Source of the DNA: Lucinisca nassula
Lineage: Eukaryota > Mollusca > Bivalvia > Lucinida > Lucinidae
Direction: 5' to 3'
DNA length: 64,000 nucleotides
Assembly: GCA_963580285.1 (NCBI GenBank)
Contig: OY757010.1
Location: forward strand, 151,841,596 to 151,905,595
Shown piece by piece: positions 42,980-56,590 of this stretch (position 1 is the first letter of the stretch; each line of letters starts with the position of its first letter). The translations under genes and the position numbers were made by a program. The notes beneath the pieces were generated by a model, which did not search any database, was not told where the DNA came from, and saw only the letters and a list, made by a program, of their open reading frames with translations.

Positions 42980-44860
42980 TTTAGCTCACCAGAGCCGAAA
43001 GGCTCCAGGGAACTTATTGTATAGGCAGTGGTCCGTCTTCGGCGTCCACGTATGCGTCGGCGTCGGCATTTTCAAACGACATCTCCTCTGAAACTTCTTG
43101 GTCAGTTGGAACCTCTATGGGAATGCGGAACAAAGATTGTTTGTAAGGACTGGGCCTTATGACCAACATGGCTGCCATGCCAATATATAATAAAATCCTT
43201 TAAAATTCTTCTTCTCGATTTGCGGATGACCAAATGGCGGATGACCTTGAAACTTGTTATATGGCATCGGGAACTCGGGCCCTACCAAGTGTATTCAAAT
43301 GATGACCTTTGGATGACACTGACCTGTTTTACGTCAAGGTCAAATTTGGTCACTTAGACATTTTTATAGTAATTGAAGGCAAGCTGCATGATGCTTCCAC
43401 GCAGAGCTGAATCCGGCCCGCGCACTAGTACTGTCCATGCTGATAAACCCTATTGGTTTCATTGGGCGACAGGGCTTGAGATATCATTTCATCTCAATGT
43501 CGGGTAAAAGTCCCACAAAATTGTAAGCAACTTCTCCAAAATGACCTTAACAGTGTTGACGGGGACGTTAAACCTCAAAACAAACAAACAATGGTAGCCT
43601 GTGGCATCAGAAATGATATTTGCAATCACCCTAATGGATGTTTATCAATTCCAAAGGTCATTTATTGACCTGTATCATGTATAAGGACTGGGTCACATGA
43701 CCAGTATGACCGCCGTGCTCATATATGGTAAAAAGCATTAAACGTCTTCTTCTCAGGAACCAAATGGCCGATGACCTTGAAACTTGATATATTGAGTTCA
43801 TATTTGGTACTGTGATAGATACTGGGCTAAAGTTTTTATCTGCAGTATCAGCACCCATGACCGTGACAAAAGACACCGGTCTCAAATGTTTAGCTGCAGC
43901 ACCAGCTCTCATTACCATAACCTTCGGGCAAAGTCTCAGACTTTGAATTCTTATGTTAAAGTTTTTGTGTCAGTTTTTATTTTAGGAGCTCATTACCCCT
44001 GTACCTTTGGATGGATTTAGTTTATACTTGGTATGGTAATAGATACTGGTCTAAGTTTTTAGGAGCTCATTACTTCTTTACGCTTTGATAGATTTAGTTC
44101 ATACAGGGTGTGGTGATAGGTGCTAGTCAAAAGCATTTATCAGCTGCATCATCATGCATGACTGTGACCTTGGGGTCAAGACACAGACTTAGAACTTTTA
44201 TGTTTTTGCACAGAGGATTTTAGATCATTACTTGGTTGCCTTCAGATGAATTAACTTGAGACTTGGAATGGTGATAGATATTGCTACAAAGTTTTTATCA
44301 CCAACATCATCACCTATAACTATGACCTTGGGTGAAGGTCACAGACTGATTTTTTATGTGAAAGGTTTTGTGTTAAAGTTTTTAGGAGCTTATAACTTCT
44401 TTACCTTTGAATGGATTTAGTTTATACTTGGCATGGTAAAAGATACTGGTGTCAAAGGTTTGGCAGCAGCATCAGCTCTCACGGCCATAACCTTGGGGTC
44501 AAGGTCACAGACTTAAAACTTTTATGGTAATTTTTGCACTAAAGATTTTAGATAATTACTTGGTTGTCTTTGGATGACTTTGGTATGGTGATAGTGGATA
44601 GTGCTTTAAATTTTTATCAGCAACATCAGCACCAATAGCCATGACCTTGGGGTCAAGGTAACAGACTTAAATTTAAATGTTAAAGACTTGTTTCGTTAAA
44701 GTTTTAGGACCTCATTCCTTCTTTACCGTATGATGGATTTAGTTCATTATTGCTGAGGTGACAGATACTTGTCTCAAAAATATCAGAGCATCCGCTTCCA
44801 TGACCGTGACCTTCGGATCAAAGTCAGGGTCACAGACAGACATTTTAGCTCACCTGAACA
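42980..44860 (+). repeat. Degenerate tandem array
   Basis: Repeats of a ~280-base unit with CATGACCTTGGGGTCAAGGT and GGTGATAGATA blocks; a SINE interrupts it at 43383-43595. Confidence 0.65.
43383..43595 (+). repeat. SINE family A with internal deletion
   Basis: GCTGCATGATGCTTCCACGC, then jumps to CCATGCTGATAAACC, ends AAACAAACAA. Confidence 0.88.
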
Positions 44861-45339
44861 AATGGTTCTACTATCCTTGCATTTGCTGTTTGTCGCCCGT
44901 GTTGATTGAAATAGTTACACAATTGCCATGAAAATTTGTCTGTTTACATGGATGTGGATTAAATGGCTTACAGACTTGAACCATTCATGATCCCGGATAT
45001 TGATATAGCACTGGATTCTTTCTTTGTGACTTTGTTTCTGTTATGGGTCTGAAATTTTGCCTTCGCGCGACTTAAGTCAAAGCGCGACTCCCGGTGAGCT
45101 ATCCTGTCCAGCGACAGGTCTTATTGAACTTAACCCAAGCAAACCTATTAGAAAGTTTTAACAAGATTCAACCAAAAATGAAGGGGCTTCGGAGATGACG
45201 ACAATGTCGAAAAAGACATTCAGCAATCATGGGGACACAACTCTACATCATGCCGACCTCACCAGTTTTCGGATTCATGCGAGCTTCATCCCCAGCCTAT
45301 ATTTCCAATGGGTAAATTAAAACAAGAATTCCGTCGAAG

Positions 45340-46530
45340 GCTATGTCGCGCCTTTGTGGGCGCAAAATCCTCGAACCATGATATGTAGGTCATGGTCAAA
45401 CATAGATGCTTGCACAAAAGATTTCTTTCTCAAATGCAAGCTTGTACTAAGTATCATAAAGGAAGCTCTAATAATTCTTGAGAAATGAACTTAACCATTA
45501 GGGTGAACGCCAGGGTGGTCGCAATATTTTACAAAGTCAGTGAACCATGAAATATAGGTCAAGGTTAAATATGGATGCTTGCATTTAAGTTACCATCCCC
45601 AGATACAAGTTTGTACCAAGTATCATTAATAAAGGTCTTATAGTTCTTGAGAAATAAACTTGACCATTAGGGTGAACGCTAGGGTGGTCGCAATATTTTA
45701 CAAAGTCAGTGATCCATGAAATGTAGGTCAAGGTCAAATATGGATGCTTGCATGTAAGCTGTCATCCCCAGATACAAGTTTGTACCACATATCATTAATG
45801 AAGCTCTTATAGTTCTTGAGAAATAAACTTGACCATTAGGGTGAACGCTAGGGTGGTCGCAATATTTTACAAAGTCAGTGATCCATGAAATGTAGGTCAA
45901 GGTCAAATATGGATGCTTGCATGTAAGCTGTCATCCCCAGATACAAGTTTGTACCAAGTATCATTAATGAAGCTTTTATAGTTCTTGACAAATAAACTTG
46001 TTTTTTGTTTGTTTGATTTGAGGTTTAACGTCCCCGTCAACACTGTAAAGGTCATTTTGGAGACGTTGCTTCCAATTTTGTGGGACTTTTACCCGACATT
46101 GAGATGAAATGACTTCTCAAGCCCTGTCGCCCAATGAAACCAAAAGGGTTTATTAGCATGGACGGTCCGCCTCCCACCGCGGTTCCTGGACAGGCTTAGA
46201 TCCTCTAAGCGGTTTACCAGTACTAGTGTGCGGGCCGGATTCAGCCCTGCGTGGAAGCATCATGCAGCCAATATATTTCTTCAAGCCCCTATGGGCGGGG
46301 GCCGTAAATAAACTTGAACCTCAGGGTGAACGCTAGGGTGGTCGCAAATTTTACAAAGTCAGTGAACCATGAAATTGGGGTCAAGGTCAAATATGGATGC
46401 TTGCATAAAGGTGTCATCCCCAAATACAAGTTTGTACAAAGTATCATTAATGAAGCTCTTATGGTTCTTGATAAATAAACTTGAACCTCATGGTGAACGC
46501 CAGGGTGGTCGCAAATGTTGACGCCTACAC
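45340..46530 (+). repeat. Tandem ~177-bp repeat, about six units
   Basis: Units share GGGTGAACGCTAGGGTGGTC, CATGAAATGTAGGTCAAGGT and CCCCAGATACAAGTTTGTAC; near-identical at 45690-45960. Broken by the SINE at 46001. Confidence 0.9.
46001..46305 (-). repeat. SINE family A, full length, with target-site duplication
   Basis: Exactly bracketed by AAATAAACTTG at 45990-46000 and 46306-46316. This gives a 305-bp element with a CAAACAAACAAAAAA tail on the minus strand. Confidence 0.96.
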
Positions 46531-46737
46531 AAACTGACGGACGGACGAACGGACGGAAAACCGGGCGCCTATATCGCGCCATGCTAATAGCAGTCGCGAC
46601 AAAAACATCCGATCAAAACTGGAGGCGCTACAGTGATGACAATCATTTTCCCATTTAAGTCTATGGGACATTTTGTTTGCCATAGCAACCAAAGTTTTTA
46701 TAAAATTTCGATTAAAAGCATATGTCATTAATCCCAC

Positions 46738-47034
46738 GGCCCCCACCCATCGGGGCTTGAAGAAATAGGTTGCATGATGCTTCCACACAGAGCTGAAACC
46801 GACCCACTAACGAGTACTGGAAAACCGCTTTGAGGATTTCAGCCTGCCCAGGCTAAGCGGTGCGAGTCAGACCGTCCATGCTTATAAACCCTATTGGTTT
46901 CATTGGGAGGCAGGGCTTCAGATGTCATTTCATCACATTGTCGGATTTAAGTCCCACAAAATTGAAAGCAACGTCTCCAAAATGAACTATACACTGTTGA
47001 CGGGGACGTTAAACGTCAAACCAAACAAACAAAT
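46738..47034 (+). repeat. SINE family A, full length
   Basis: GGCCCCCACCCATCGGGGC to CAAACCAAACAAACAAA. Confidence 0.92.
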
Positions 47035-47261
47035 CAATCCCCCACCAGTGTCATGCTACAAATAAGAAAAGATTGAGATCAGCCTGCAGATTGCCGAGAT
47101 ATAACTGGTCAAAGGTATGGACGGATGGACAGATGACAGACGGATGAAGGATTGACTTCCATCCTATAAGCTCCACCGGAACTTTCGGCCCAGGTGGGCT
47201 AAAACAGGCAAATGAGAAGTGGAGTTTAAACGATTTATGAAATTGTCACAAGACCTGTCCT

Positions 47262-47830
47262 CTTTTGCTGTTTCCTCGAATGTGTCACAGGAGTGAAAAA
47301 AGAACATGGCTCGACCGGGACTTGAATCAAGGACCTCCCGCATATTGTGCGAACCCTCTACCGACTGAGTTACTGAGCCACAGGGTCGGCCTGTTATTTC
47401 ATCACGAAACTCGTCCTATCCAGTCCGGCTGCGAGACTTATTTTTCATACTCTTTCATACACTCAGATGCGTTGCTGGACCCACACTGAACCACAAAATG
47501 TCACAGGGGTGGAAAAAGAACATCTCTCGACCGGTACTCCAACCAAGGGCCTCTCGTATATTGTGCGAAAACTCCAAGCCACACGGTCGACCTGCTATAT
47601 CCCCCCCCCCACACCCCCTGCCTAATGAGAATGTGCCCGAATTTCTAAGTCCTATCCAGCCGGCTACGAGACATTTTTCATACTCTTTCATTCCCTCAGA
47701 CGTTGTGGTTACCAAATGTCACAGGGGAGGCAAAAGAACATGGCTCAACCGGGACTCGAACCCAGGGCCTCTGGCATACCGTTGGAATGCTGTACCGACG
47801 GAGCTACCGAGCCACACGGTCAACCTGTTA
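47262..47830 (-). repeat. Three tandem tRNA-derived SINE units (family G)
   Basis: AATGTCACAGG(G/A)GTG, GGACTTGAATCAAGGACCTC-like box B complements and GAGCCACA ends recur at ~47280-47395, 47497-47605 and 47717-47830. Confidence 0.8.
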
Positions 47831-48098
47831 CATTCCCAAACATGTTTATTTATCCAACCAAGAGTTCATCACAGTCATAAGCTCCTTGATCCAACAAAAT
47901 AAGTTACATTTTTTTCTTATTTCTGTTGGTACTTTTTCTAATTGCCTCTTGGAGGGGATTTTAACAATACCCACAACATTTGTTTCTGACATGAAATAAG
48001 AAACATTGTCCCTTAATCCATTGCTGCCTAATGGCCTGTTCTACCTTGTACTATGGACAGATACAAATCCATTTGCCATTTTATCATTGATTGCAAAT

Positions 48099-48129
<31 letters not shown>

Positions 48130-48389
48130 CTATACTTATTTTCATCCAACCAATGATTACATGTCGCATTTTACTGCATATAATCCGAGCCTGAATTGCC
48201 TTTTAGGGCACTAGGCAAAACCGGGTAAACCTTGATGCTCTTTAAAGTGAAATCTTAAAGATTCAGTAAAGGCAACTAAATTACTGAAATTTATTTGATA
48301 TTCATAAACATTGTGTATAAACATTATTGTTTGCCAATATACGAGTATATGAAGCTATGCACAATAAATTTGCAATAGATTATTGCAGG

Positions 48390-48697
48390 TTTTTTATTGT
48401 TTGATTTGAGTCTTAACATCCCTGTCAACACTGTACAGGTCATTTTGGGGACCTTGCTTACAATTTTGTGGAATTTTTAACTAACATTGAAATGAAATGA
48501 CATCTCAAGCCCTGCCGCCCAATGAAACCAAAAGGGCTAAACATTATAAGCATGGACGGTCCGACTCGCATCGCTTTGCCTGTGCAGGCTTAGATTATCT
48601 AGCAGTTTACCAGTACACATGTGCAATCAGTTTCGGCTCTGCGTGGAAGCATCATGCAGCCCATCTATTTCTTCAAGCCCCGATTGGTGGGGGCCGG
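48390..48697 (-). repeat. SINE family A, full length
   Basis: Minus-strand copy between TTTTTTATTGTTTGATTTGA and GCCCCGATTGGTGGGGGCC. Confidence 0.9.
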
Positions 48698-49189
48698 AGA
48701 CTATTGCATGCAACAGACTATTGCATGTAATACTGCAAAACCTGCAAAACCACATAACCACTCAAATTATATTGAACTCTCAATAGAAAGGCCAGCACAT
48801 ACTGATCATTATCCCCACGATTTTCGAAGAAAAAGTGGGGATATTGTAATGGTCCTCGTCGTCCGTCTGTCCGCCCGTCCGTACGTACATCCATCCGTTC
48901 GTCCGTCTTACCGGATAACTCCTACTAGACGGTTATAGATAGAAATTGAAACTTTGGGAACTGATAGATCTTTGGACTGGGGAGTGCATGACACTTTTGG
49001 AAATTTGATCACACCCCTAGGGGTGGGTCCAGGGGGTGGGGCCCGCGGGGGTAAAAAAATCAAAGCGTAACGTATCAAAGCGAACGGCATGATGAGTAGA
49101 TTATGTAGTGGAGTGGGGATATGCGATGGCGTGCCATCGACTGCGCAATTCTAGTTTATTAACCCATTTGGTACCAGAAACCCCAAAAC

Positions 49190-49270
49190 GGGTGTTTTGG
49201 CACACAGTGCAGGCCCAGATCAGATGCCACAGAACGCGGTGTCTGATCAGGGCCTACACTGTTTGCAAAA
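49190..49270. repeat. Palindromic repeat family M4
   Basis: CACAGTGCAGGCCCAGATCAG and complement CTGATCAGGGCCTACACTGT. Confidence 0.8.
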
Positions 49271-49492
49271 AGTTCAGCCATTTTCCAAATAAATTTTGAA
49301 GAAACCTGACATCCCTTAATTTTGAAATGAGCTCCTGCTATATATAAGAAGGAAGTGTCCATTTGGTACAAAAAGGTTAATTAATTGTAAATACCTCACA
49401 TTATCAGGAGCATATAAGTGACTGACATTATAAAAGGGTCATGTACTGATGCTTACCATGCACAGTCTTTTATTGGGTGCATTTCTTTACCA

Positions 49493-49752
49493 AAACACGC
49501 CTATACAAATGCATTGTAAACTTTACTGCCGAAAAAATGAACATTTTAAGAGGTAAAAGTGTAATATTTTTTCTTATTTCTGCTCAAAATATAGATTGTG
49601 AGTACTCGTTAGAACCGCCTCATTGAGGCGGTTCTAACGAGTATCCACAATCTGTATTTTAGAGCAGAAATAAGAAAAATAAGGCTTATGTAAACCCCCG
49701 TTTTACTATATAAAAGTGGGGTTCAAGGCGGGCAACATTATATGTTTTCATG
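49493..49752. mobile_element. MITE family M5 with central hairpin
   Basis: CAAAACACGCCTATAC left; the central GTGAGTACTCGTTAGAACCG faces its complement. Confidence 0.88.
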
Positions 49753-49847
49753 ATGTTAGGTATTTTTCAAAAAATGCTAAAACCAAACCACTCCTTCTTA
49801 AATCACCACCTCCACCCCCCCCACCCCCCCCACCCCCCCCCCCCACC

Positions 49848-49884
<37 letters not shown>

Positions 49885-50562
49885 GCAACTTAAAAGTATC
49901 AACAAGCAAGTTAGAACTACCTGCACGATTAAATAAATGTACTCTGTAAATTCAGTACGAAGCGAGTATAAACAGCTCTCTCAGTCTAAATGAAAGTTTA
50001 TTTATTTTACTGCAAGATTCAGGGTTTTGGGGATCTGGCATATGTTAGCAATGATTGAAACCAAGATAACACTGGAAAGGTCGCTGTGGAATATTTGCAC
50101 ACTTTCAGTACCTTGTGAGCCGGACTGATTTGCCGAGGCTGTGACATATTCAAGGTCAAGTTCATTGATAAATTGTTACCGACAAGCAAGCTATGCTGCC
50201 CTTTGACAGTTCTTTTTATTCGGCAGTATTTCCTATGCGGGAGATATTATTAATCAGTATTGATCTTTCAGACATATCCCTATGTATGAACCAACATGTT
50301 CGAATTCAATAAAAGGTAAGAATTTAATCTCTCTTTATTTTATATTCATTTTACTGCATTGTGCCCTTTCTATTTCTTCAGTGCATGCTTTGTTTGTTTG
50401 CTTCTTTTTCGTTGGAATAATACTAACACCTCAAAGTAAGTCATGGCCATATGCACTGTTGGCAAATCTGTGCATTGTAAAAATGTAACCCATAAGACAA
50501 CTTAATTTAAACTAAACATCATACAATGTTCTGCAAATTTAGACACGTTAACGTTAACATAA

Positions 50563-50862
50563 TTTGTTTTGTTTGATTTGAGGTTTAACGTCCCCGTCAA
50601 CACTGTTTAGGTCATTTTGGAGACGTCGATTCCAGTTTTGTGGGACTTTTGCCCGACACTGAGATGAAATGACATCTCAAGCCTTGTCGCCCAATGAAAC
50701 CAAGTGTTTATAAGCATGGACGGACCGACTCGCACCGGTTTGCCTGAGCAGGCTTAGATCCTCTATGCGGTTTACCAGTACTCGTGTGCGGTCGGTTTCA
50801 GCTCTGCATGGAAGCATCGTGCAGCCCATCTATTTCTTCAGGCCCCGATGGGTGGGGCGGCA
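50563..50862 (-). repeat. SINE family A, full length
   Basis: TTTGTTTGATTTGAGGTTTA to GCCCCGATGGGTGGGGCGG. Confidence 0.92.
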
Positions 50863-51301
50863 CGTTAACATAAGGAATCTAATTTTAAGATGCGGACTTC
50901 ACTTCAGAAATATGGCTGTAATATTGTATGACATGACTTGGCTTAGATTTAAACATTTACTTTTTGAAAGTTGATTTTTAAAATCAAGTTTCTATATCAA
51001 CACGTTTCTGCTTCCGGTACTGGACCGCGTGACTCCACTTCCGATGTTCGTTCGCTGCATAAAATAGTCCAAAGGAACTCTTGAAAATTAATTTTGCAGG
51101 CATGGAATGTCTTTCAAAAAGTTTCATTTTTCGAGATTTTATACGGATTGAATATGAATTGGCACCGAAAGACTAATTCTGAAAAGAAAACAATACTATT
51201 TTCCCACGCGCTTTCCGATGATATTTATGTAACTGGTGTCCTTTCTATTTCTAGAGATTTTACTCTTTTATCCCTGAGTTTCTGGACAGGACTCTTCTCA
51301 C

Positions 51302-51302
<1 letters not shown>

Positions 51303-51374
<72 letters not shown>

Positions 51375-51692
51375 TCGGGTTTAACGTCGCTTTCAACAAT
51401 TTTTCAGTCATATCGCGACGGTGTCTGGTTGCGACAGGGATCCCAATGCTCACTTTTAAAGTGCTGCCTCACTGAAGTATCATGTCCCAGACACATTGCA
51501 TGATACCACGCCCAGTCACATTATCCTGACACTGGGCGACCAGTCCTAGCTCTATCCCGTAAATCTGAGTGCCAAGCGAGGAGCAGCTAGTACCATTTTT
51601 AACGACTTTGGTATGTCGCGGCCCGGGATCGAACCCGTGACCTCCCGTTCCCCGGAGCGGACACTCTACCAACTGAGCTATCGGGGCCGGTC
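51303..51692 (-). repeat. SINE family D with (CA)n tail
   Basis: Minus-strand copy of 41948-42282; the tail has grown to ~67 bases of GT on the plus strand. Confidence 0.92.
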
Positions 51693-52389
51693 TCTTCTCA
51701 CTTAAAATATATTCTTATAGAAAGGGATTTCTGATCAGTTCACTAACATGATGGCAAACAGTGTACATGTATATTCTGCCTTGACGTGCTAGCTACGTGC
51801 CGTCTTATCAGGATCTGCAAGGTTTGCATAGATACCGTAAATTTCTACCCTGCAGGGTTAAATGGGATAGCTCGCTTATGACCAACTAAACAACCCTTTA
51901 CTGACCGACATCGAACACAGTTATTCACCTGCTTTCGAGAGCTCTAATTACAAAACATGTGTTGTAAGCTGTGAGTTTTAAGTTAAGTTTCGTACATTTA
52001 GCAGATAGTGAAGACACCGATCAGACGCTACATTCTGTTGCCTCTAATCTGTCTTAACTGTTTCCGAATGTCCAAGTATTGAAACAATTGGCATTTATGG
52101 GTTAACGTACAGGTTGGAATAAACGTATTTTAATTCGCCTTGGGTCGTCGAAGTTCGCTTAACGCGGCGTCTGATCAGGATTATAAAGTATAAATCAGAT
52201 GGTTTAAAAACGATTTCTTTTTTTTTTTTTTTTTCGTCAAGTTATTCTCCTTTTTATGTCCCGACGCCAACAGAAACATACCTCCAAGCGGCTGCACAAC
52301 GTATGTGCATCGTCGTATCAATGCGACGTTGCTAATACGTCATGTGCCCGCTAGGAGCACTTCTCTGTAAGATTATTAGCAGATGGGAC

Positions 52390-52620
52390 AAGCACAGAAT
52401 GTACTGAGCTACTTGTGTCACTGGGGAGTCCAGCTGATATTGACTTACAGCTGGGGGAAAGGCCCGCTGTCCTTGCAGCAGGTAACGGTAGGGATGTATT
52501 CATTTTCCTCTTTATCCTCTGTCCCTCACTTTCATCTCCTCTACTATCTTTACTACCTAATTTCTCCCTTTCTCTTGGAGAAGACAAAAGTGATCCACAA
52601 GGGTTGACCTGTCTTTAAAC
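52390..52620 (+). repeat. Repeat family R
   Basis: CACTGGGGAGTCCAGCTGATA, then a CT-rich stretch as at 18500-18670 (opposite strand). Confidence 0.55.
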
Positions 52621-52825
52621 TAAAAACAATCGATGAAACATTTTTTTCTGCGTCGATTTTTTTAACCCTCTGGGACCTTGTCAACAAAATATCTAGATAA
52701 CTGCTTGATCTACGACTGACATTGTTATCATAATAATTATTCCTCATAAATCAACTTTCCTCAGTACTTTCAGTACTTTGATTAAGCATGTTACGTGAGA
52801 TCTATAAAGAGACGTTAACGTAACT

Positions 52826-53065
52826 TAAGGGGAATGGATACACCTTCAGGGGAAGCAACTCCTCAAAAAGTATTTTGTCTCTCATGTCAATAGGGGTCAA
52901 CTCTCAAAGGAAAGAATTTGCTCCTGAGGAGCAAATTCTTTCCTTTAAGAGTAGACCTATCTGCAGTGGGGCAGGGCTTATAGAAAAGCGATCAGGAAGT
53001 CATGAAGGATGTCTCCCTACGAAAAATGGCGGAAAAAATCTGCCAGGTTTCCCAGTCCTATATTT
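52826..53065. repeat. Repeat family M12
   Basis: AAGGGGAATGGATACACC and a palindrome AAGAATTTGCTCCTGAGGAG...; related to 37623-37850 and 63540-63770. Confidence 0.7.
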
Positions 53066-53916
53066 CGTATCCCGTATCAAAACAAGGGACTTTTCCAGAG
53101 GGGTCGAATTCACAGGACAGTTCGCACGTCCGTGTAAAGAACACCCCTGTAAAACCTACTTTATGTAGCGAAAAGTAAACCCTACTTTATATAGAAAAAA
53201 CTTGGGTTTATAGGGATAGACATTGTTCTGTTTCCGCTGCAAGACATAGGTTGTAGGTGCTCATTGTAACACACACACATAGCGGCTGCTCATAAAGGAA
53301 AGAGTTTGCGCCAAACGGAGCCATTTTTCCTATAGAGGTGGCTTCCGTTTCCAAGTAAGAAAGTTTTTTAATAATATTTTTCTTCTAGGTCCCGTGCTTC
53401 TTCCAGTATTCCCGGCTAGCACAAAATTCATGACCCTGCTGTCAATAAAAGATTTTTTAGCGTCGCCGCGATGTTCTCTTAATTTGGTTATTTTTCGTGC
53501 ATGCGTATCGATTCATAATTTTCCTTCTTTCGTAAGAGCCCAAGAAACCTGATCTATTGTTCATAGAAATAAATTGTTCGGGTAGATCGCTCTTGCACAT
53601 GAGAAAACAAAGACAGTCACGATTTAACCCAGTCAGCATATCTTCATAAAGGATATTCACAAGGAAGAAATATTGATAATGTATTTATTACCGTCATTTA
53701 TGCATCGCTTCAGGAGACGGAATGTCTAACCGTTTTAAAAATTAACTGAAAATAATCATAACCTGCTCTATTAATGCAACATTTGAAGAGAGAACGCTTT
53801 TGCAGTAGACTCTGGCAGGAAAAGTGGACTACTCATTGGGTAGGTGGTCATAAAAATACCGTTGAACATGGGCGAGTGTATCCCGGCTGCTTGTGAAACT
53901 ATGATCAATGATAATC

Positions 53917-54200
53917 ACGAAAATACGCCTATATAAATAAGACCCCCTTGTACCCCACTTTTAAATCGTAAAACTTGGGTTTACAGGGGTAAACCTTGTT
54001 TTTCTTATTTCTGCTCATAATATAAATTGTGGGTACTCGTTAGAACCGCCTCGATGAGTACCCACAATCTATATTTTGAGCAGAAATAAGAAAAATATCA
54101 CAGTACCCACAATCTATATTTTGAGCAGAAATAAGAAAAATATCACAATGTTTCATCTTATTTTTTTTTTTTTTGGCGGTAAAGTTTACAATGTATTTGA
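53917..54200. mobile_element. MITE family M5 with internal duplication
   Basis: ATCACGAAAATACGCCTATA left. The block ACAATCTATATTTTGAGCAG occurs twice (54064 and 54109). Confidence 0.85.
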
Positions 54201-55572
54201 ATATGAAACATTTTGGTATATAGCATTGCTTGTTGTACTTTTATTACCATATCAAATATATTTGGTTTAAACTTTATTGCATTGTATAATGCATTCGTCA
54301 AGTCCATACAGGTACATACACTGAAAACATAACTACACTGGTATCATACGAACGGGATCCAGAAGAAAGTCAGATGACTTACATGTATTTAAATCTGCAT
54401 CCCTGAATCAAAACTATAATACTGTGCTAATTAAATTTGTTATTGTCAGGATTTCTTAGAATTAAGGAGTTATTTTATAACTTTAGCAAATACATGTACA
54501 GTATTATTAAAGGTTACGAAGGGTATTGAAATAAAGCATAGACATATGGCTCTGCAATGAAGGGAATTTGAAGTATTATTCTGATACGTAAGAATCAAGT
54601 AGAGAGGTTATGGTTTTAGCTATATCTAAGCTTTGAAAACACACCTATCGATTGTCTCTAGCTTCGCGACATTTCCGGCTGCAATACTTTCTTTCTCCAG
54701 TACACAGTCTGATCCGTCCCATTCAGCACCCATGCATTAGTTGATATACTTTCCGGTGGCGCTAATAAAATACTCTGCTTAGGATACGTTAGAACACTTA
54801 TAGTTGGCGGTCATTTTATTTTGGCGCTATTGGCGGTCAAGGAAAAAACGCCAAAATTAAAAACCGCAAATAAAGATAAGGAATAATAACAAACTGGCAG
54901 AAATTTATTTCCAATACACATCGCAAGTATGATATAGGGCGATACAAGATTTTATCAAGTCTTTCTCTTTGCTTAACTTGATAGCTATTAAGCCATTTAG
55001 CATGCTCAATGGACTCATCCATATTTAAGGTGGAAGATTCCATTTGGCACAAAAAGGGTTAAGCCATTTAGCATGCTCAACAAAGCTGAATAAAAGCAAA
55101 TACTCTTGACAGTAACTGTCAAAAGTCGTATAACTAATATTAATTGACGGCTTTGTCTGTGAATAAACAGAGTAATTAAATAGCTATAGGAGTTTAGGAG
55201 TTTATTTGCAAACACCAGGCCAATTGGCCCATCTGTAACAACATGCATAACATAAAATCAAATGTGACAGCGGACTGAGAACTATATAGGTACACACACC
55301 AAGAACAAGGCAATGTGGAAAACATTTGAAAATCACGGTATATAACTTTCAAATCGCCATGTCAAACTCACATGCATACGACAGACAGGGGTATGTCAGA
55401 GATCAAGGATTTTTTTTTAAATCGAAAATCCACCAAACGGTCCAATAATAAAAACAGTCAAAATTTGTCGCCGCCAAATTTAAGTGTTTAACAGTAGTTG
55501 ATATCACGGTATTCTTTTCAGCCGTTTATGCTTTGAAACGTAACTTTACAAGCACTAAGAAAAGCGCCAGAC

Positions 55573-55814
55573 ATGTCACAAGCAGACGACTTTGTGGAGG
55601 AACTCTATTGCCCTATTTGTGCCGACCTGTATGATGACCCGCTCATGCTACCTTGCACCCACTCCTTTTGCCAAGGATGCCTAAAGGAAAGGTTACTGAA
55701 GGGACATGTGACTAAAACTTCGCAAAGTGTTACGTTTGATTGTCCAGTATGCCGTAAAGAAGTGACGTTAGATGAAAATGGAATAGATGGTTTGTCGAGT
55801 AACAGGCTTCTTAG
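55573..55814 (+). CDS. TRIM-type protein, exon with RING finger
   Basis: ATG context CAGACATGT. 80 codons plus 2 nt, donor GTAGGC at 55815. RING C3HC4: C13-x2-C16-x11-C28-x-H30-x2-C33-x2-C36-x20-C57-x2-C60, starting EELYCPIC as in TRIM ligases. This domain recruits E2-ubiquitin. A TTCTTTTCAG at 55520 suggests a 5' UTR intron just upstream. The next coding exon is at 56764; the intron between holds SINE C and an M2 MITE. Confidence 0.9.
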
Positions 55815-56070
55815 GTAGGCTACATCGTATAGTATAGTAATCGGCGACTGGTAGTCTCCAGTCATCTCATATAGTTTCATGTAATCGGTATCGATTTTAC
55901 CTGTCTTCTGTGCTTGATTCCTTTACCGGGGATTGGAAAAGCAGACAATCCCCTCTTCGAACAAAAGAATAGACGTATCCGTTAATCAAGTTGCCACAGT
56001 TTGGCGTTGCTGCACAGCTGTATTTAAATTAATCAAAAGTTACCAAGCTCTTGATGTTCATCTGGCAGTT

Positions 56071-56232
56071 TAGTGAGTGAGTTTTAGTTTAACGTCCCAC
56101 CAACAGCTAAGGTCATACGGAGACGGGACCTCGGTTTAAAGACTCATCCGAAAGTCTGGAGAAGCCCGGGATCGATCCTGCGATCCCTGGTTTACAAGGC
56201 GAGTAGCGTAACCACTGCACCACGGAGGCTTC
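56071..56232 (-). repeat. SINE family C in TRIM intron 1
   Basis: Close to 20152-20307; GTGGTGCAGTGGTTACGC head on the minus strand. Confidence 0.85.
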
Positions 56233-56590
56233 AATCTGGCAGTTTATGAAGATTGTAGGGTTATAAGCACTACGGTTTGTTCTCAGTCTTAAATGGCAAT
56301 TTCGGCTTTTTTCGGTAATAAAATAAACCCTATTTTGCGGATTGATAAAAAACAACACAGAGGTTTAGCTTGGTCCACAGAACCAGCATGTGCATGTTAA
56401 AACTGGTCCTCTCGGTTTTCATTATACTCTTTTCCACTAAACTTAATTATCACTAACCGTTTGTCTGTAGGACCAGCTACTACAAAAATCAGTTTGTCCG
56501 GCCCAAAAATCACTGATGCCGGAACAAAGGTCTGGTGGTTAACAAAACTCCTGTCACATTATCATTTTGAAAACTTTATTCCTAAAGCCA

